From positions 1,922,001 through 1,986,000 of the forward strand of contig NZ_CP004353.1 in NCBI RefSeq assembly GCF_000550805.1: 64,000 bases of DNA. Direction: 5' to 3'. Of this stretch, positions 9,213 through 20,088 are shown in pieces. The position numbers and the translations under genes were made by a program. The notes beneath the pieces were generated by a model. It ran no database searches, was not told where the DNA came from, and saw nothing but the letters and a program-made list of their open reading frames with translations. Origin of the DNA: Corynebacterium vitaeruminis DSM 20294 (lineage in GTDB: Bacteria > Actinomycetota > Actinomycetes > Mycobacteriales > Mycobacteriaceae). Each line of letters opens with the position of its first letter. The stretch's first letter is position 1.

Positions 9213-10526
9213 TTAGCCTCGCGGTTGGCTGCGGGGCTGCCCGCCTTGGCGTCGGAAAGCGGCGTGCTCGGCGGAAACGAGCGCGAAACCGGCGGCGACC
9301 AGCCCCGCGCCCACAAGGAACGCCCCGCCGAACCCGATGGCGCCTGCCACCGCGCCGAGCAGCAGCGAGCCAACGCCTGTGCCAGCGTCGAAGGCCACGT
9401 TCCACGCGGTCGAGGCGCGCGTGATGCCCGCCCGCGGCACCCGGGAAAACAGGACGAGCAGCGCCTCGTTCTGCACGACGCCGAAGCCCGCGCCGAAGGC
9501 CAGCATGAGCGGCACCAGCCACCACACGGGCTCGTGCCCCACCAGCACCCACCACGTGCCCGCGATGCCCACGCCCGCGACCACAAGCCCCGGCAGCAGG
9601 AGGAATCCCGCGCGCTGGGTGCGGTCGGCCGACACGCCCGCGCCGTAGCGCGACACCATCTGCGCGCCGCCGACCAGCGACAACAGCACGCCCGCGATCG
9701 CCGCACCCGCCGCCGGATCGAGGTCCCGCGCGGCCGCCGGCAGGAAGCTCGACACCGCGCCGTACCCCATCGACACGCTCGACAGCGCCAGCGCGGGCAC
9801 GAGCAGCCTGCCCCATTTCGCGTTGCTTGTCGACGCCTTCGGCGCGGAATCCTCACCCGCGAGCGGGGGCTCCTTTTCTCCGAGCGAGGGCTTGTTTTCT
9901 GCGAGCGGGGACTCCTTGTCTGCGAGCGGGGACTCTTTTTCTCCGAGCGGGGGCTCCACGCCCCCGCTCGCGGGATTGGGGATGATCAAGCACAACGCCG
10001 CCCCCGCGAGGCCTACCGCCGCGGTGAGCACGTACACCCCGGCGAATCCCGCCCAGGACGAGGCGATGGCAAGGCCGAGCGGGAGCCCCACCATCTGCGC
10101 GGCGCCGCCCGCGACCCCGACAGCGCCGGAGACCCGGCCGAGCGCGCTGGCCGGGACGAGCCTGGCCGCCAGCGCGTACTGGGTGACCACCAGCGTGCCG
10201 AAGCCCACCCCGCGCACCGCGGAGATCCCTAGGATCACCCAGGGGTTTTCGCTGAGAAGCTGCGCCAACGCGGGCAGCCCCAGGAAGGCGGCGGAGACCA
10301 TCATCACGACCCGATAGCCCACCGCGTCGATGGCCCGAGAGGTGGCAAGCTGCGTCAGGACGGTCACGCCCATGAACGCGGCCGTCGTCGCGCCAGCCAG
10401 CGAGGCGCCGCCGCCCGCGTCCAGCACCGCCAGCGGCGCCACCGGCAGCATGAGCGAGAACGCCGCAAAGCCCGCGGCGACCGCCACGAGCAGGGGGAAC
10501 ACGCCGGGTGTGCGGGTGCTGGTCAT
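9213..10526 (-). CDS. MFS transporter with tandem heptad repeat in the central loop
   Basis: 437 aa, twelve predicted hydrophobic segments in two groups of six (about residues 10-185 and 240-430). A major-facilitator drug/metabolite exporter is likely; the substrate is unknown. The cytoplasmic loop between the halves (about residues 188-235) carries five copies of a P-L-x-x-K-E-S-like heptad followed by a Ser/Asn stretch. It lies inside the his cluster, between a terminator and hisH. The position is conserved in corynebacteria, but a role in histidine export is only a guess. Two stretches of the coding sequence (9825-9843 and 9243-9262) resemble the dispersed GTCGAC element. Confidence 0.85.
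   Translation of the reverse strand: MTSTRTPGVFPLLVAVAAGFAAFSLMLPVAPLAVLDAGGGASLAGATTAAFMGVTVLTQLATSRAIDAVGYRVVMMVSAAFLGLPALAQLLSENPWVILGISAVRGVGFGTLVVTQYALAARLVPASALGRVSGAVGVAGGAAQMVGLPLGLAIASSWAGFAGVYVLTAAVGLAGAALCLIIPNPASGGVEPPLGEKESPLADKESPLAENKPSLGEKEPPLAGEDSAPKASTSNAKWGRLLVPALALSSVSMGYGAVSSFLPAAARDLDPAAGAAIAGVLLSLVGGAQMVSRYGAGVSADRTQRAGFLLLPGLVVAGVGIAGTWWVLVGHEPVWWLVPLMLAFGAGFGVVQNEALLVLFSRVPRAGITRASTAWNVAFDAGTGVGSLLLGAVAGAIGFGGAFLVGAGLVAAGFALVSAEHAAFRRQGGQPRSQPRG
9846..9950 (-). repeat. Five tandem 21-bp units encoding a heptad repeat
   Basis: Residues 193-227 of the MFS protein read as PLGEKES, PLADKES, PLAENKP, SLGEKEP, PLAGEDS (each preceded by its neighbour with no spacer). The DNA shows the matching repeated GCGAGCGGGG / CCGAGCGGGG blocks. 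Copy number is likely to vary between strains. Confidence 0.85.
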
Positions 10527-10555
10527 GTCCTGGCTCCTTAGGGGGTTTCGCGGTT

Positions 10556-10581
10556 GGGTGCCGTAGGCGTCGGAAAGCGTG
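10556..10581 (-). repeat. Dispersed GTCGAC-type element after a terminator
   Basis: The minus strand reads CGCTTTCCGACGCCTACGGC directly after the T-run of the terminator at 10582-10612. It is a near-consensus copy. Confidence 0.6.
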
Positions 10582-10612
10582 AAAAAGCCGCGAGGAAGCG
10601 ACTCCCCGCGGC
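10582..10612 (-). terminator. Rho-independent terminator after the 67-aa membrane protein gene
   Basis: The stem GCCGCG...CGCGGC extends inward through GGGAGTC/GCTTCC, followed by TTTTTC on the minus strand. It lies between the small membrane protein and the MFS gene, so it should separate hisD-C-B transcription from MFS-hisH-A-F-I, at least in part. Confidence 0.8.
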
Positions 10613-10626
10613 AGAGGCTGCGCGCT

Positions 10627-10830
10627 CTAGGCGAAGATCCCGACGGCCCACAGGATACCCGCGGCCGCGGCCATCACGGCGCAGGCGCCGAGGACGATGC
10701 TCAGCACCTTGTTGTCGTGCTTGTAGGTGGTCCACGCCCCGCCCACGAGCAGGCCCGCGACCAGGAACATGATGTAGACCAGCAGGTAGCTGCCCGCGCT
10801 GGCGTTCTGCGCCAGGATTGCCTCGCTCAT
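10627..10830 (-). CDS. Small two-span membrane protein of unknown function
   Basis: 67 aa, beginning MSEAILAQNASAGSYLLVY. Two hydrophobic segments (about residues 14-33 and 45-65) are separated by a basic loop WTTYKHDNK. It starts 3 bp after the hisB stop, so it is likely co-translated with hisB, and its own stop is followed by a terminator. No catalytic motif is seen. I do not recognise the family. Confidence 0.75.
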   Translation of the reverse strand: MSEAILAQNASAGSYLLVYIMFLVAGLLVGGAWTTYKHDNKVLSIVLGACAVMAAAAGILWAVGIFA

Positions 10831-10833
10831 GGC

Positions 10834-11436
10834 TTAGAGCGCCCCCTTGGTGGACGGGATGCCCGTCAGGCTCTCGTCGGCGGAGACGGCCTCGCGGATC
10901 GCGCGCGCCACGGCCTTGAACTCGGCCTCGGTGATGTGGTGCGGGTCGCGGCCGTAATGGCAGCGCACGTGCAAGGTGGTGCGCGAGTTCATCGCGAGCG
11001 TCTCGAAAAAGTGCTCGTTGATGACGGTGGCGTAGTGCCCGCCGATGACCGAGTGGAGCATGTAGTCCGGCTCGCCGGTGATGACGAAGTACGGGCGACC
11101 GGAGAAGTCCACGATCGCCTCGGCGAGGGTTTCGTCCATGGGCACCTGGAAGGAGCCGAAGCGCTTGATGCCCTTCTTGTCGCCGACCGCCTGGTCGATG
11201 GCCTGGCCGAGCACGATGGCGGTGTCCTCGACCGTGTGGTGCGCGTCGATCGGGGTGTCGCCCTTGGCGTGCACGGTGAGGTCGAAGGCGCCGTGGACGC
11301 CGAAGGCGGTGAGCATGTGGTCGAAGAACGGCACACCGGTGTCGATGTCGACCTTGCCGCTGCCGTCCAGGTTGATCTCGACCAGGATGTCGGACTCGCT
11401 GGTGGCGCGGTGGATCTTGCCGATGCGATCAGTCAC
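10834..11436 (-). CDS. hisB: Imidazoleglycerol-phosphate dehydratase
   Basis: 200 aa, monofunctional HisB. It dehydrates imidazole glycerol phosphate to imidazole acetol phosphate at a di-Mn site. Both metal-binding motifs of the duplicated fold are present: [10 protein letters not shown] and [12 protein letters not shown]. The N-terminal [14 protein letters not shown] and GVPFFDHML are typical. It lies 33 bp downstream of hisC. Confidence 0.97.
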   Translation of the reverse strand: MTDRIGKIHRATSESDILVEINLDGSGKVDIDTGVPFFDHMLTAFGVHGAFDLTVHAKGDTPIDAHHTVEDTAIVLGQAIDQAVGDKKGIKRFGSFQVPMDETLAEAIVDFSGRPYFVITGEPDYMLHSVIGGHYATVINEHFFETLAMNSRTTLHVRCHYGRDPHHITEAEFKAVARAIREAVSADESLTGIPSTKGAL

Positions 11437-11469
11437 GGGATTCTCCTTGGGGCTTTGTGGAGCTGGCGG

Positions 11470-12651
<1,182 letters not shown>

Positions 12652-12653
12652 CG

Positions 12654-13973
12654 CTACTTAGCGGAGAGGTCCTCGAAGCGGGCCTTGATGGCCTCGCCGT
12701 GGGCGGGCAGCTGCTCGGCGTCGGCCAGCGCGATGACGGTGCCGGAGATCTCCTTCAGCGCCGCCTCGTCGTACTCGATGAGGTTGACCGCGCGCAGGAA
12801 GGTGTGCGTGGACAGCCCCGAGCTGTAGCGGGCCGAGCCCGAGGTGGGCAGCACGTGGTTGGAGCCCGCGGAGTAATCGCCCAGCGGGACCGGGGAGAAC
12901 CCGCCGACGAAGATGGCTCCCGCGTGGCGGATGCGCTCGGCGACCTCGCGGGCGTTTTCCGTGTGGATCTCCAGGTGCTCGGCGGCATACGCGTCGGCCA
13001 CGGCGATGCCCATCTCGAGGTCGTCGACCAACACGATGCCGGACTGCTGGCCCTTGAGCGCCTCGGCGACGCGCTCGGAGTTGAGGGTGACGCTGTAGCG
13101 CTCCTCAACCTCCTTCTTCACCGCCTCGGCGAGCTCGACGGAGTCGGTGATGAGCACCGAGGCGGCCATGACGTCGTGCTCGGCCTGGCTGATGAGGTCG
13201 TAGGCGACCCACACCGGGTTGGCGGTGGCGTCGGCCAGGATGGCGATCTCGGTGGGGCCCGCCTCGGAATCGATGCCGCACACCGAACGCACGAGCCGCT
13301 TGGCGGCGGTGACGTAGATGTTGCCGGGGCCGGTGATCATGTCGACCGGCTCGAGCTGGGCGGCGTCGTCGCCGTAGGCCAGAAGCGCGATCGCCTGGCC
13401 GCCGCCGACGGCCCACACCTCGTCCACGCCGAGCAGCGAGCAGGCCGCGAGGATGGTCGGGTGCGGCCAGCCGCCGAACTGCTCCTGCGGCGGGGAGGCC
13501 ACGACCATGGTGGACGCGCCCGCCTCCTGCGCGGGGACGACGTTCATGATCACCGAGGACGGGTACACGGCGTTGCCGCCCGGCACGTAGAGGCCCACGC
13601 GGTCGACGGCCATGAACTTCTCGGTCACGGTGCCGCCGGCGGAAAGCTCGGTGGTGTGGCCTACGGGAACCTGCTCGGAGTGGACCTTGCGCACGCGCGA
13701 AATCGACTCCTCCAGCGCCTCGCGCACCTGGGGCTCGAGGTTCTCAAGGGCCGCCGCGATGACCTCGGCGGGAACCTTCACGCTGTCCGGGCGGACGCGG
13801 TCGAACTTCTCGCCGTACTCGAGCGCCGCCTGCTCGCCGCGGAGGCGGACGTCATCGACGAGCGGCTGCACCACGGGCAAGACCGATTGAATGTCGGTTC
13901 CTCCGCGAGGCAGTGCGCGACGCAGTTCGCTTGTCGACGGCCGATGGCCCCGCAGATCGATGACATTCAGCAT
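12654..13973 (-). CDS. hisD: Histidinol dehydrogenase
   Basis: 439 aa. Zn-dependent, NAD-linked oxidation of L-histidinol to L-histidine, the last two steps of the pathway. NAD/Zn region motifs include [27 protein letters not shown], and C-terminal [16 protein letters not shown] placed the start at the ATG at 13973 ([10 protein letters not shown]), preceded by GAGGAAG at the right distance. A 20-residue in-frame extension to 14033 lacks an RBS and the extra residues are not typical of the family. It is the first gene of the his run. A TATAAT sequence about 115 bp upstream is its likely promoter. Confidence 0.96.
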   Translation of the reverse strand: MLNVIDLRGHRPSTSELRRALPRGGTDIQSVLPVVQPLVDDVRLRGEQAALEYGEKFDRVRPDSVKVPAEVIAAALENLEPQVREALEESISRVRKVHSEQVPVGHTTELSAGGTVTEKFMAVDRVGLYVPGGNAVYPSSVIMNVVPAQEAGASTMVVASPPQEQFGGWPHPTILAACSLLGVDEVWAVGGGQAIALLAYGDDAAQLEPVDMITGPGNIYVTAAKRLVRSVCGIDSEAGPTEIAILADATANPVWVAYDLISQAEHDVMAASVLITDSVELAEAVKKEVEERYSVTLNSERVAEALKGQQSGIVLVDDLEMGIAVADAYAAEHLEIHTENAREVAERIRHAGAIFVGGFSPVPLGDYSAGSNHVLPTSGSARYSSGLSTHTFLRAVNLIEYDEAALKEISGTVIALADAEQLPAHGEAIKARFEDLSAK

Positions 13974-14089
13974 GTTGTGTGCTTCCTCGTGTTCAAAGCC
14001 TTGTGCGTCGACGGTGGTCGACGGCGCGGACAATACAATTCTGCCTCTGCCCCGCCGAAGCCGACGAAGGCAGAGACCAGTACCCGTCC

Positions 14090-14095
14090 ATTATA
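14090..14095 (-). promoter_or_regulatory. hisD: Likely -10 box (TATAAT) of the hisD promoter
   Basis: A consensus TATAAT on the minus strand sits about 115 bp before the chosen hisD start; no convincing -35 is seen. The predicted leader of about 108 nt contains a CTCTGCC...GGCAGAG hairpin and a CGTCGAC/GTCGACG stem. I found no T-box motif and no run of His codons, so the mode of his control is not evident. Confidence 0.6.
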
Positions 14096-14142
14096 TTTTG
14101 AGACGCCGCCCGCGGGTGATTCGACTCCCAAAAATAGGTGTA

Positions 14143-14162
14143 GAGTGCCTCGGCAGGCACTC
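14143..14162. promoter_or_regulatory. Perfect inverted repeat in the hisD / YbjN divergent region
   Basis: GAGTGCCT / AGGCACTC with a CGGC centre forms a perfect 8-bp dyad. It lies upstream of the hisD -10 box and next to a TAGAGT that could be a -10 for the rightward gene. It could be an operator or a 5' stem in the rightward message. Confidence 0.45.
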
Positions 14163-14274
14163 GAGGCGGAACGACCAGCCTCGTTGCTCCCTCTTCCCAA
14201 AAACCGCCGCGCGGGTGCGTGCGCCCACCTACAATTGCTACGTACAGCGCTTCCTCCACCGAAGGACAGTTCCC

Positions 14275-15222
14275 ATGGCCGACGACGCACATCAGCGAAC
14301 GCACACGCCCGTCTTCGTTGATCAACGCCTCGTCCTGCGCGCGCTCGAGGACCTGGGGTTCCATTACGACGTCACCAAGGGCACCGTCGAGGATCGCATC
14401 GAGCTGCCCTGGCCGAACCACGACCTGCTCATCCGCTTCGAGGACGACTACGCCCGCGTGCTGTGCATCGACGCGACCATGGCCGGGCGCAGCGACCTCA
14501 GCTCTGTCAACGCCCTGGCGAAGAAGATCGCCGAGTGGAACGGCCAGCGCGTCAACCCCACCGCCGTGCTGCACATCGACGACGACGGCTCCATCCGGCT
14601 CAACTTCCGCTCCACGCTCGCCATCGACCGCGGAGCCACCTTCGAGCAGCTCAAGTCGTTCATCCACATCACCGCCGAGGCAAGCTCCTACGCCGCGGAC
14701 GCCTTCAGCGAGGCCTTCCCCGAGCTCACGCAGCCGAGCACCGCCCGCGACAACGCCTTCGACGACGTGGATTCGCTCATCGACGCCCAGGAGCCCACGC
14801 CCGTCACTTTAGAGCGCACCCGCGCGGCGCTCGACGAGCTGGGGATCTCCAAGACCCAGGGCGACGACATCGCGCTTTTGGCCTGGGTGAACTCCATCCT
14901 CATGGGCTTTTTCATCGAGTCCGGGCCAAGCCTTTTGATCAAGGGGCACTGGGACCCCGACCTCAACCCGGAGCGCGACTTCATGCGGTGTTTCCTCGTG
15001 TGCAACGAATGGAACGAGAACCACGTGAGCACGAAGGCGTTTTGCACCTTCGACGAGGAGGGACTGCAGATCCGCGTGGAGTTCGTCTGCGACGCGGGCG
15101 CGGGGCTCAACGACGAGCAGCTGGTCCACAACCTCTCGCTGGCGGTGCACCACATCCTGAAGTGCATCGACACGCTGTCCATCGAGGTCTCGGGCGCCTC
15201 CGCGGTCGACTGGCCGGAGTAG
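14275..15222 (+). CDS. Two-domain YbjN-like protein
   Basis: 315 aa, soluble and acidic. Two related segments (about residues 10-135 and 165-310) each resemble the YbjN fold: in the first, VDQRLVLRALEDLGF to RLNFRSTLAIDRGATFEQLKSFI; in the second, TLERTRAALDELGI to LSLAVHHILKCIDTL. YbjN proteins are poorly understood chaperone-like or sensory proteins. The ATG at 14275 has GAAGGAC in front; a longer open frame upstream would run through the hisD promoter and is rejected. It is divergent from hisD and ends 5 bp before a convergent membrane-protein gene. Confidence 0.8.
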   Translation: MADDAHQRTHTPVFVDQRLVLRALEDLGFHYDVTKGTVEDRIELPWPNHDLLIRFEDDYARVLCIDATMAGRSDLSSVNALAKKIAEWNGQRVNPTAVLHIDDDGSIRLNFRSTLAIDRGATFEQLKSFIHITAEASSYAADAFSEAFPELTQPSTARDNAFDDVDSLIDAQEPTPVTLERTRAALDELGISKTQGDDIALLAWVNSILMGFFIESGPSLLIKGHWDPDLNPERDFMRCFLVCNEWNENHVSTKAFCTFDEEGLQIRVEFVCDAGAGLNDEQLVHNLSLAVHHILKCIDTLSIEVSGASAVDWPE

Positions 15223-15226
15223 GCCC

Positions 15227-15805
15227 CTAGGACTTGCCGCCTTGGGCAGCTGCGACCGCCGATGTTTGGGGATCCTGCGCGCCATCGTCGGCGGCCTCCG
15301 GCGCGTGCATGGTCGGGTCGCTGACCATGAGGCACCAGTAGATCAGCGCCGCCCAGAACCCGCCGACGACGTTGCCCGCCAGGCCCGCGCTGAAGTAGGG
15401 AACGTAGGTGACGGTGTCGCCGACGTTGAGGGACTCCGGCGAGTCCACCCCGTGCACGAGGTTGGTCACCCACTCCCCCACGAAGATGAAGCCCTGGGCG
15501 CCGACGAGCACCCACACCACGATCCACAGCAGCATGGCCACCCCGCGGGTGCGCGGCGAGCGCAGGTAGGTCACGAGCGCCACGGCGCCGCCGATCACCG
15601 CGCTCGCGAGCACGAACCAGAAAAACGCCGTGAACTCCACGTTCGCCTCGGTGCCCAGCTCCACCCGGCTCTCCTCGATGACCGTCGCCTGGTAGCCCGG
15701 GCGCAGCGCGCCCCAGAGGGCGCCGGTGATGAGGAACGACAGCATCGTCACGACAACGACGCCGGCATAACTACCGACGCGCCGGCTCACGGCTAGCTTG
15801 ACCAT
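15227..15805 (-). CDS. Membrane protein, possibly DUF2567-like
   Basis: 192 aa. Four hydrophobic segments (about residues 13-33, 60-80, 90-113 and 138-160) and a hydrophilic C-terminal tail. The extracytoplasmic loop after the first span is acidic (VIEESRVELGTEANV). General shape and actinobacterial context recall DUF2567 proteins, but no motif is decisive. It is convergent with the YbjN-like gene with 4 bp between the stops. Confidence 0.7.
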   Translation of the reverse strand: MVKLAVSRRVGSYAGVVVVTMLSFLITGALWGALRPGYQATVIEESRVELGTEANVEFTAFFWFVLASAVIGGAVALVTYLRSPRTRGVAMLLWIVVWVLVGAQGFIFVGEWVTNLVHGVDSPESLNVGDTVTYVPYFSAGLAGNVVGGFWAALIYWCLMVSDPTMHAPEAADDGAQDPQTSAVAAAQGGKS

Positions 15806-15934
15806 GAAGGGAATCCAACTCCTTGGGGTGGGGCGAGCAATAGCTAAAGGCTACCGCGCTGGCGGTAGCCTTCGAAAAACGCGCGCATCGCGGTCGTGCA
15901 GGCAAGCACGATCACGACGCGCGGGACAACGCGA

Positions 15935-16597
15935 CTAGCTGCAGAACTTCCAGGTGCCGCCCTCGTTGAGGAAGCGCTGGGTCTCGGTGGTGGTGTTTCC
16001 ACCGGCGGTGCCGGTGACGCTAGCCGAGGCAGTGTTGCCGCTCACCATGATGTCGGAGACCGAATCGACATGCGCGCCGGACTCAAGACCCGGGATGGAG
16101 GTCAGCGGAACATCCTCGATCTGGCTCACGTCGAATGCCTGGCGGCCGCCGTTGGCCTCGATCTGGCTGTCACACAGGTGATCCGGCAGGTAGGACAGGT
16201 AGGAGCGCAGGGTGGTTGCCTGGTTGATGCCCATGACCAGGTCGGTGATCGCCTGGGCATCGGCGGCGGATGCCGGGGAGCCGTTGTCGACCGGGGCCTG
16301 CGGGGTCGCGTTGGCCAGCGCCTGCTGGGCTGCCGCTGCTGCCGCCGCGGCATCGTCCGCGGCCTGGGTGTCCTCGGCCGCGGATTCGGTGGTGCTCTCG
16401 GACGCTGCAGACGAGCTGGCGGCCGCTGAGGAGGTCGCCGCCGAGGTGGTGGCGCTCGCGCTGGTGGCGGCGGTGGAAGAGCTGGAGGAGGAGTCTCCCT
16501 CGTCACCGGAGCCGCACGCGCTCATCCCGAGGGCGGCGATCGCGGTCACCGCCACGAGGGAGGCTTTCATTGCGTTCTTGGGGGAACGGATAAGCAA
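15935..16597 (-). CDS. Ser/Ala-rich lipoprotein of unknown function
   Basis: About 220 aa. It has a signal peptide with lipobox (ALGMSAC, the Cys becoming lipidated), then a long Ser/Thr/Ala linker (SSSSSSTAATSASATTSAA and onward), then a C-terminal domain of about 125 aa with two Cys. I chose the TTG at 16597 because AGGAG lies 8 nt upstream; the ATG at 16570 (MKASLVAV) is the alternative. The linker suggests a domain held away from the membrane in the cell wall. It would be processed by Lgt and LspA. The fold is not recognised; a similar architecture is seen in the lipoprotein at 37.6-38.2 kb. Confidence 0.8.
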   Translation of the reverse strand: MLIRSPKNAMKASLVAVTAIAALGMSACGSGDEGDSSSSSSTAATSASATTSAATSSAAASSSAASESTTESAAEDTQAADDAAAAAAAAQQALANATPQAPVDNGSPASAADAQAITDLVMGINQATTLRSYLSYLPDHLCDSQIEANGGRQAFDVSQIEDVPLTSIPGLESGAHVDSVSDIMVSGNTASASVTGTAGGNTTTETQRFLNEGGTWKFCS

Positions 16598-16776
16598 GGG
16601 AGTTTCTCCTAACAGAATGTTTACGTCTCGGTGCCGGGGTGTCACCTTCAGTCCTTGGGAAACCGGCTTCCACACCCAGTTGTCTCATCTTCTCATGAGC
16701 CACAGTCGTTACAGGTGCACAACTATAGCAAGAACCCGCCCTACGCTTAAGAGCAGTTATCCGAATGCGCACCCGC

Positions 16777-16793
16777 CTTGGCGTCGACAAGCG
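16777..16793 (-). repeat. Dispersed GTCGAC-type element (CCTTGG variant)
   Basis: The plus strand reads CCTTGGCGTCGACAAGC. It stands alone in the divergent gap between the lipoprotein and the TetR gene. The same variant occurs inside murF near 63767. Confidence 0.5.
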
Positions 16794-16822
16794 AGAAAAG
16801 CACCCTGCGCGAGGGCAAACAA

Positions 16823-16828
16823 TATACT
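16823..16828 (+). promoter_or_regulatory. -10 box (TATACT) of the TetR gene, probably leaderless
   Basis: TATACT ends 9 nt before the GTG start at 16838, so transcription would begin at or next to the start codon. A TAATT-N5-AATTA dyad overlaps the start codon and could be the regulator's own operator. Confidence 0.55.
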
Positions 16829-16837
16829 GTGTAATTC

Positions 16838-17398
16838 GTGCAATTAAGTAAGGACATCATCATCGACGCCAGCATCGACATCCTGGATTCCTTCGGGCTT
16901 GCGGACATGACGATGCGGCGGCTGGCCACGCAACTCGGCGTCGCCCCGGGCGCGCTGTACTGGCATTTCAAAAACAAGCAGGCGCTTATTGACGCCATCG
17001 CGCGCGCGTTCCTCGACCCGTTCCTGAGCGGACCGGTCGAGGCCGACTTCGCCACAGCCTGCCTCGATCTGCGCGCGATCATGCTGCGCCACCGCGACGG
17101 AGCCGAGCTGCTGAGCGCCGCGCTGACCGAGGTGTCCCTGCGTGAGGCCGTCGAGGGGCGGCTCGTCGGCTGCCTGGCCGAGTCCGCCCCCGCCACCGCC
17201 GGCATCGCCGCCGCCACCGCGCTCCACTTCCTGCTCGGCGCGACCGTCTTGGAGCAGACCCAGCAGCAAAAGCTCATCGCTTCCTTCCCCACCGCCGACG
17301 ACCCGGAGTGCACCGCGGAGCTTGACTCCTTGTCCTCGCTTTTCGACGATCAGTTCCGGGCCGGCGTCAATCTCATCGAGAAGGGCGCGGCCGCCTAG
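16838..17398 (+). CDS. TetR-family transcriptional regulator
   Basis: 186 aa starting with GTG. The N-terminal helix-turn-helix (about residues 22-45, MTMRRLATQLGVAPGALYWHFKNKQAL) is classical TetR. The C-terminal part with GIAAATALHFLLGATVLEQ resembles TetR_C ligand/dimer domains. The promoter geometry suggests a leaderless message and a possible operator over the start, which would allow autorepression. No adjacent efflux or enzyme gene is an obvious target; the divergent lipoprotein and the downstream glgX are candidates. Confidence 0.9.
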   Translation: MQLSKDIIIDASIDILDSFGLADMTMRRLATQLGVAPGALYWHFKNKQALIDAIARAFLDPFLSGPVEADFATACLDLRAIMLRHRDGAELLSAALTEVSLREAVEGRLVGCLAESAPATAGIAAATALHFLLGATVLEQTQQQKLIASFPTADDPECTAELDSLSSLFDDQFRAGVNLIEKGAAA

Positions 17399-17490
17399 AG
17401 GCGCGGACCTGCCAATTGAATCCTGAGACGCGCTCTCAGTCTGGGGTGCATGTGGGGGCCACCTCACATCGGGGCGCGTGTCTCGGCTTC

Positions 17491-17613
17491 CTCACAACTT
17501 TGCACGCGCTGTGCGGGGAATCGACGCCGCCTGTGCGCGCCGACCACCGAAAACCACGCTCGTGCCCGATCGGGCAAACAGACATAAGCCTTACCTTGCT
17601 CACAACTTCGCAC
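17491..17613. repeat. Direct repeat CTCACAACTTYGCAC upstream of glgX
   Basis: Two 15-bp copies (17491-17505 and 17599-17613) differ at one base and are 108 bp apart. They may be binding sites for a regulator of glgX. Confidence 0.4.
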
Positions 17614-17642
17614 TTCTTCACGAATTAGCCGGGTCATGTAGG

Positions 17643-17648
17643 TAGAAT
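17643..17648 (+). promoter_or_regulatory. glgX: -10 box (TAGAAT) of glgX, probably leaderless
   Basis: TAGAAT ends 8 nt before the ATG at 17657. No Shine-Dalgarno sequence precedes that ATG, which fits a leaderless transcript. Confidence 0.55.
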
Positions 17649-17656
17649 CCCTACTT

Positions 17657-19915
<2,259 letters not shown>

Positions 19916-19931
19916 ATCGCCAGGCGCCGAG

Positions 19932-19972
19932 AAAGGCCCGGAGGCTCCCTGAGCTGGACCCCGGGCCTTTTC
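19932..19972 (+). terminator. Terminator after glgX
   Basis: AAAGGCCCGG pairs with CCGGGCCTTT across an 18-19 nt loop and is followed by T residues. The A/T runs on both sides would let it work in both directions. Confidence 0.85.
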
Positions 19973-20088
19973 CGCGCGCAGCCCAGCCCCGCTTGTAGGG
20001 TGGAGGGCATAATAGTTGGAACACCGCCGCACTCCTACGCCTCACCGATGGCGGCACGCTCGCGATCGGGAAAGGACCACACTTCTTC

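Noticed and set aside
13974..14033. N-terminal extension of HisD
   Set aside because: No RBS before the upstream codon, while GAGGAAG is well placed before the ATG at 13973 where family similarity begins.
13974..14274. T-box or His-leader attenuator for the his cluster
   Set aside because: No AGGGTGGnACCGCG-like sequence and no leader peptide rich in His; only simple hairpins are visible.
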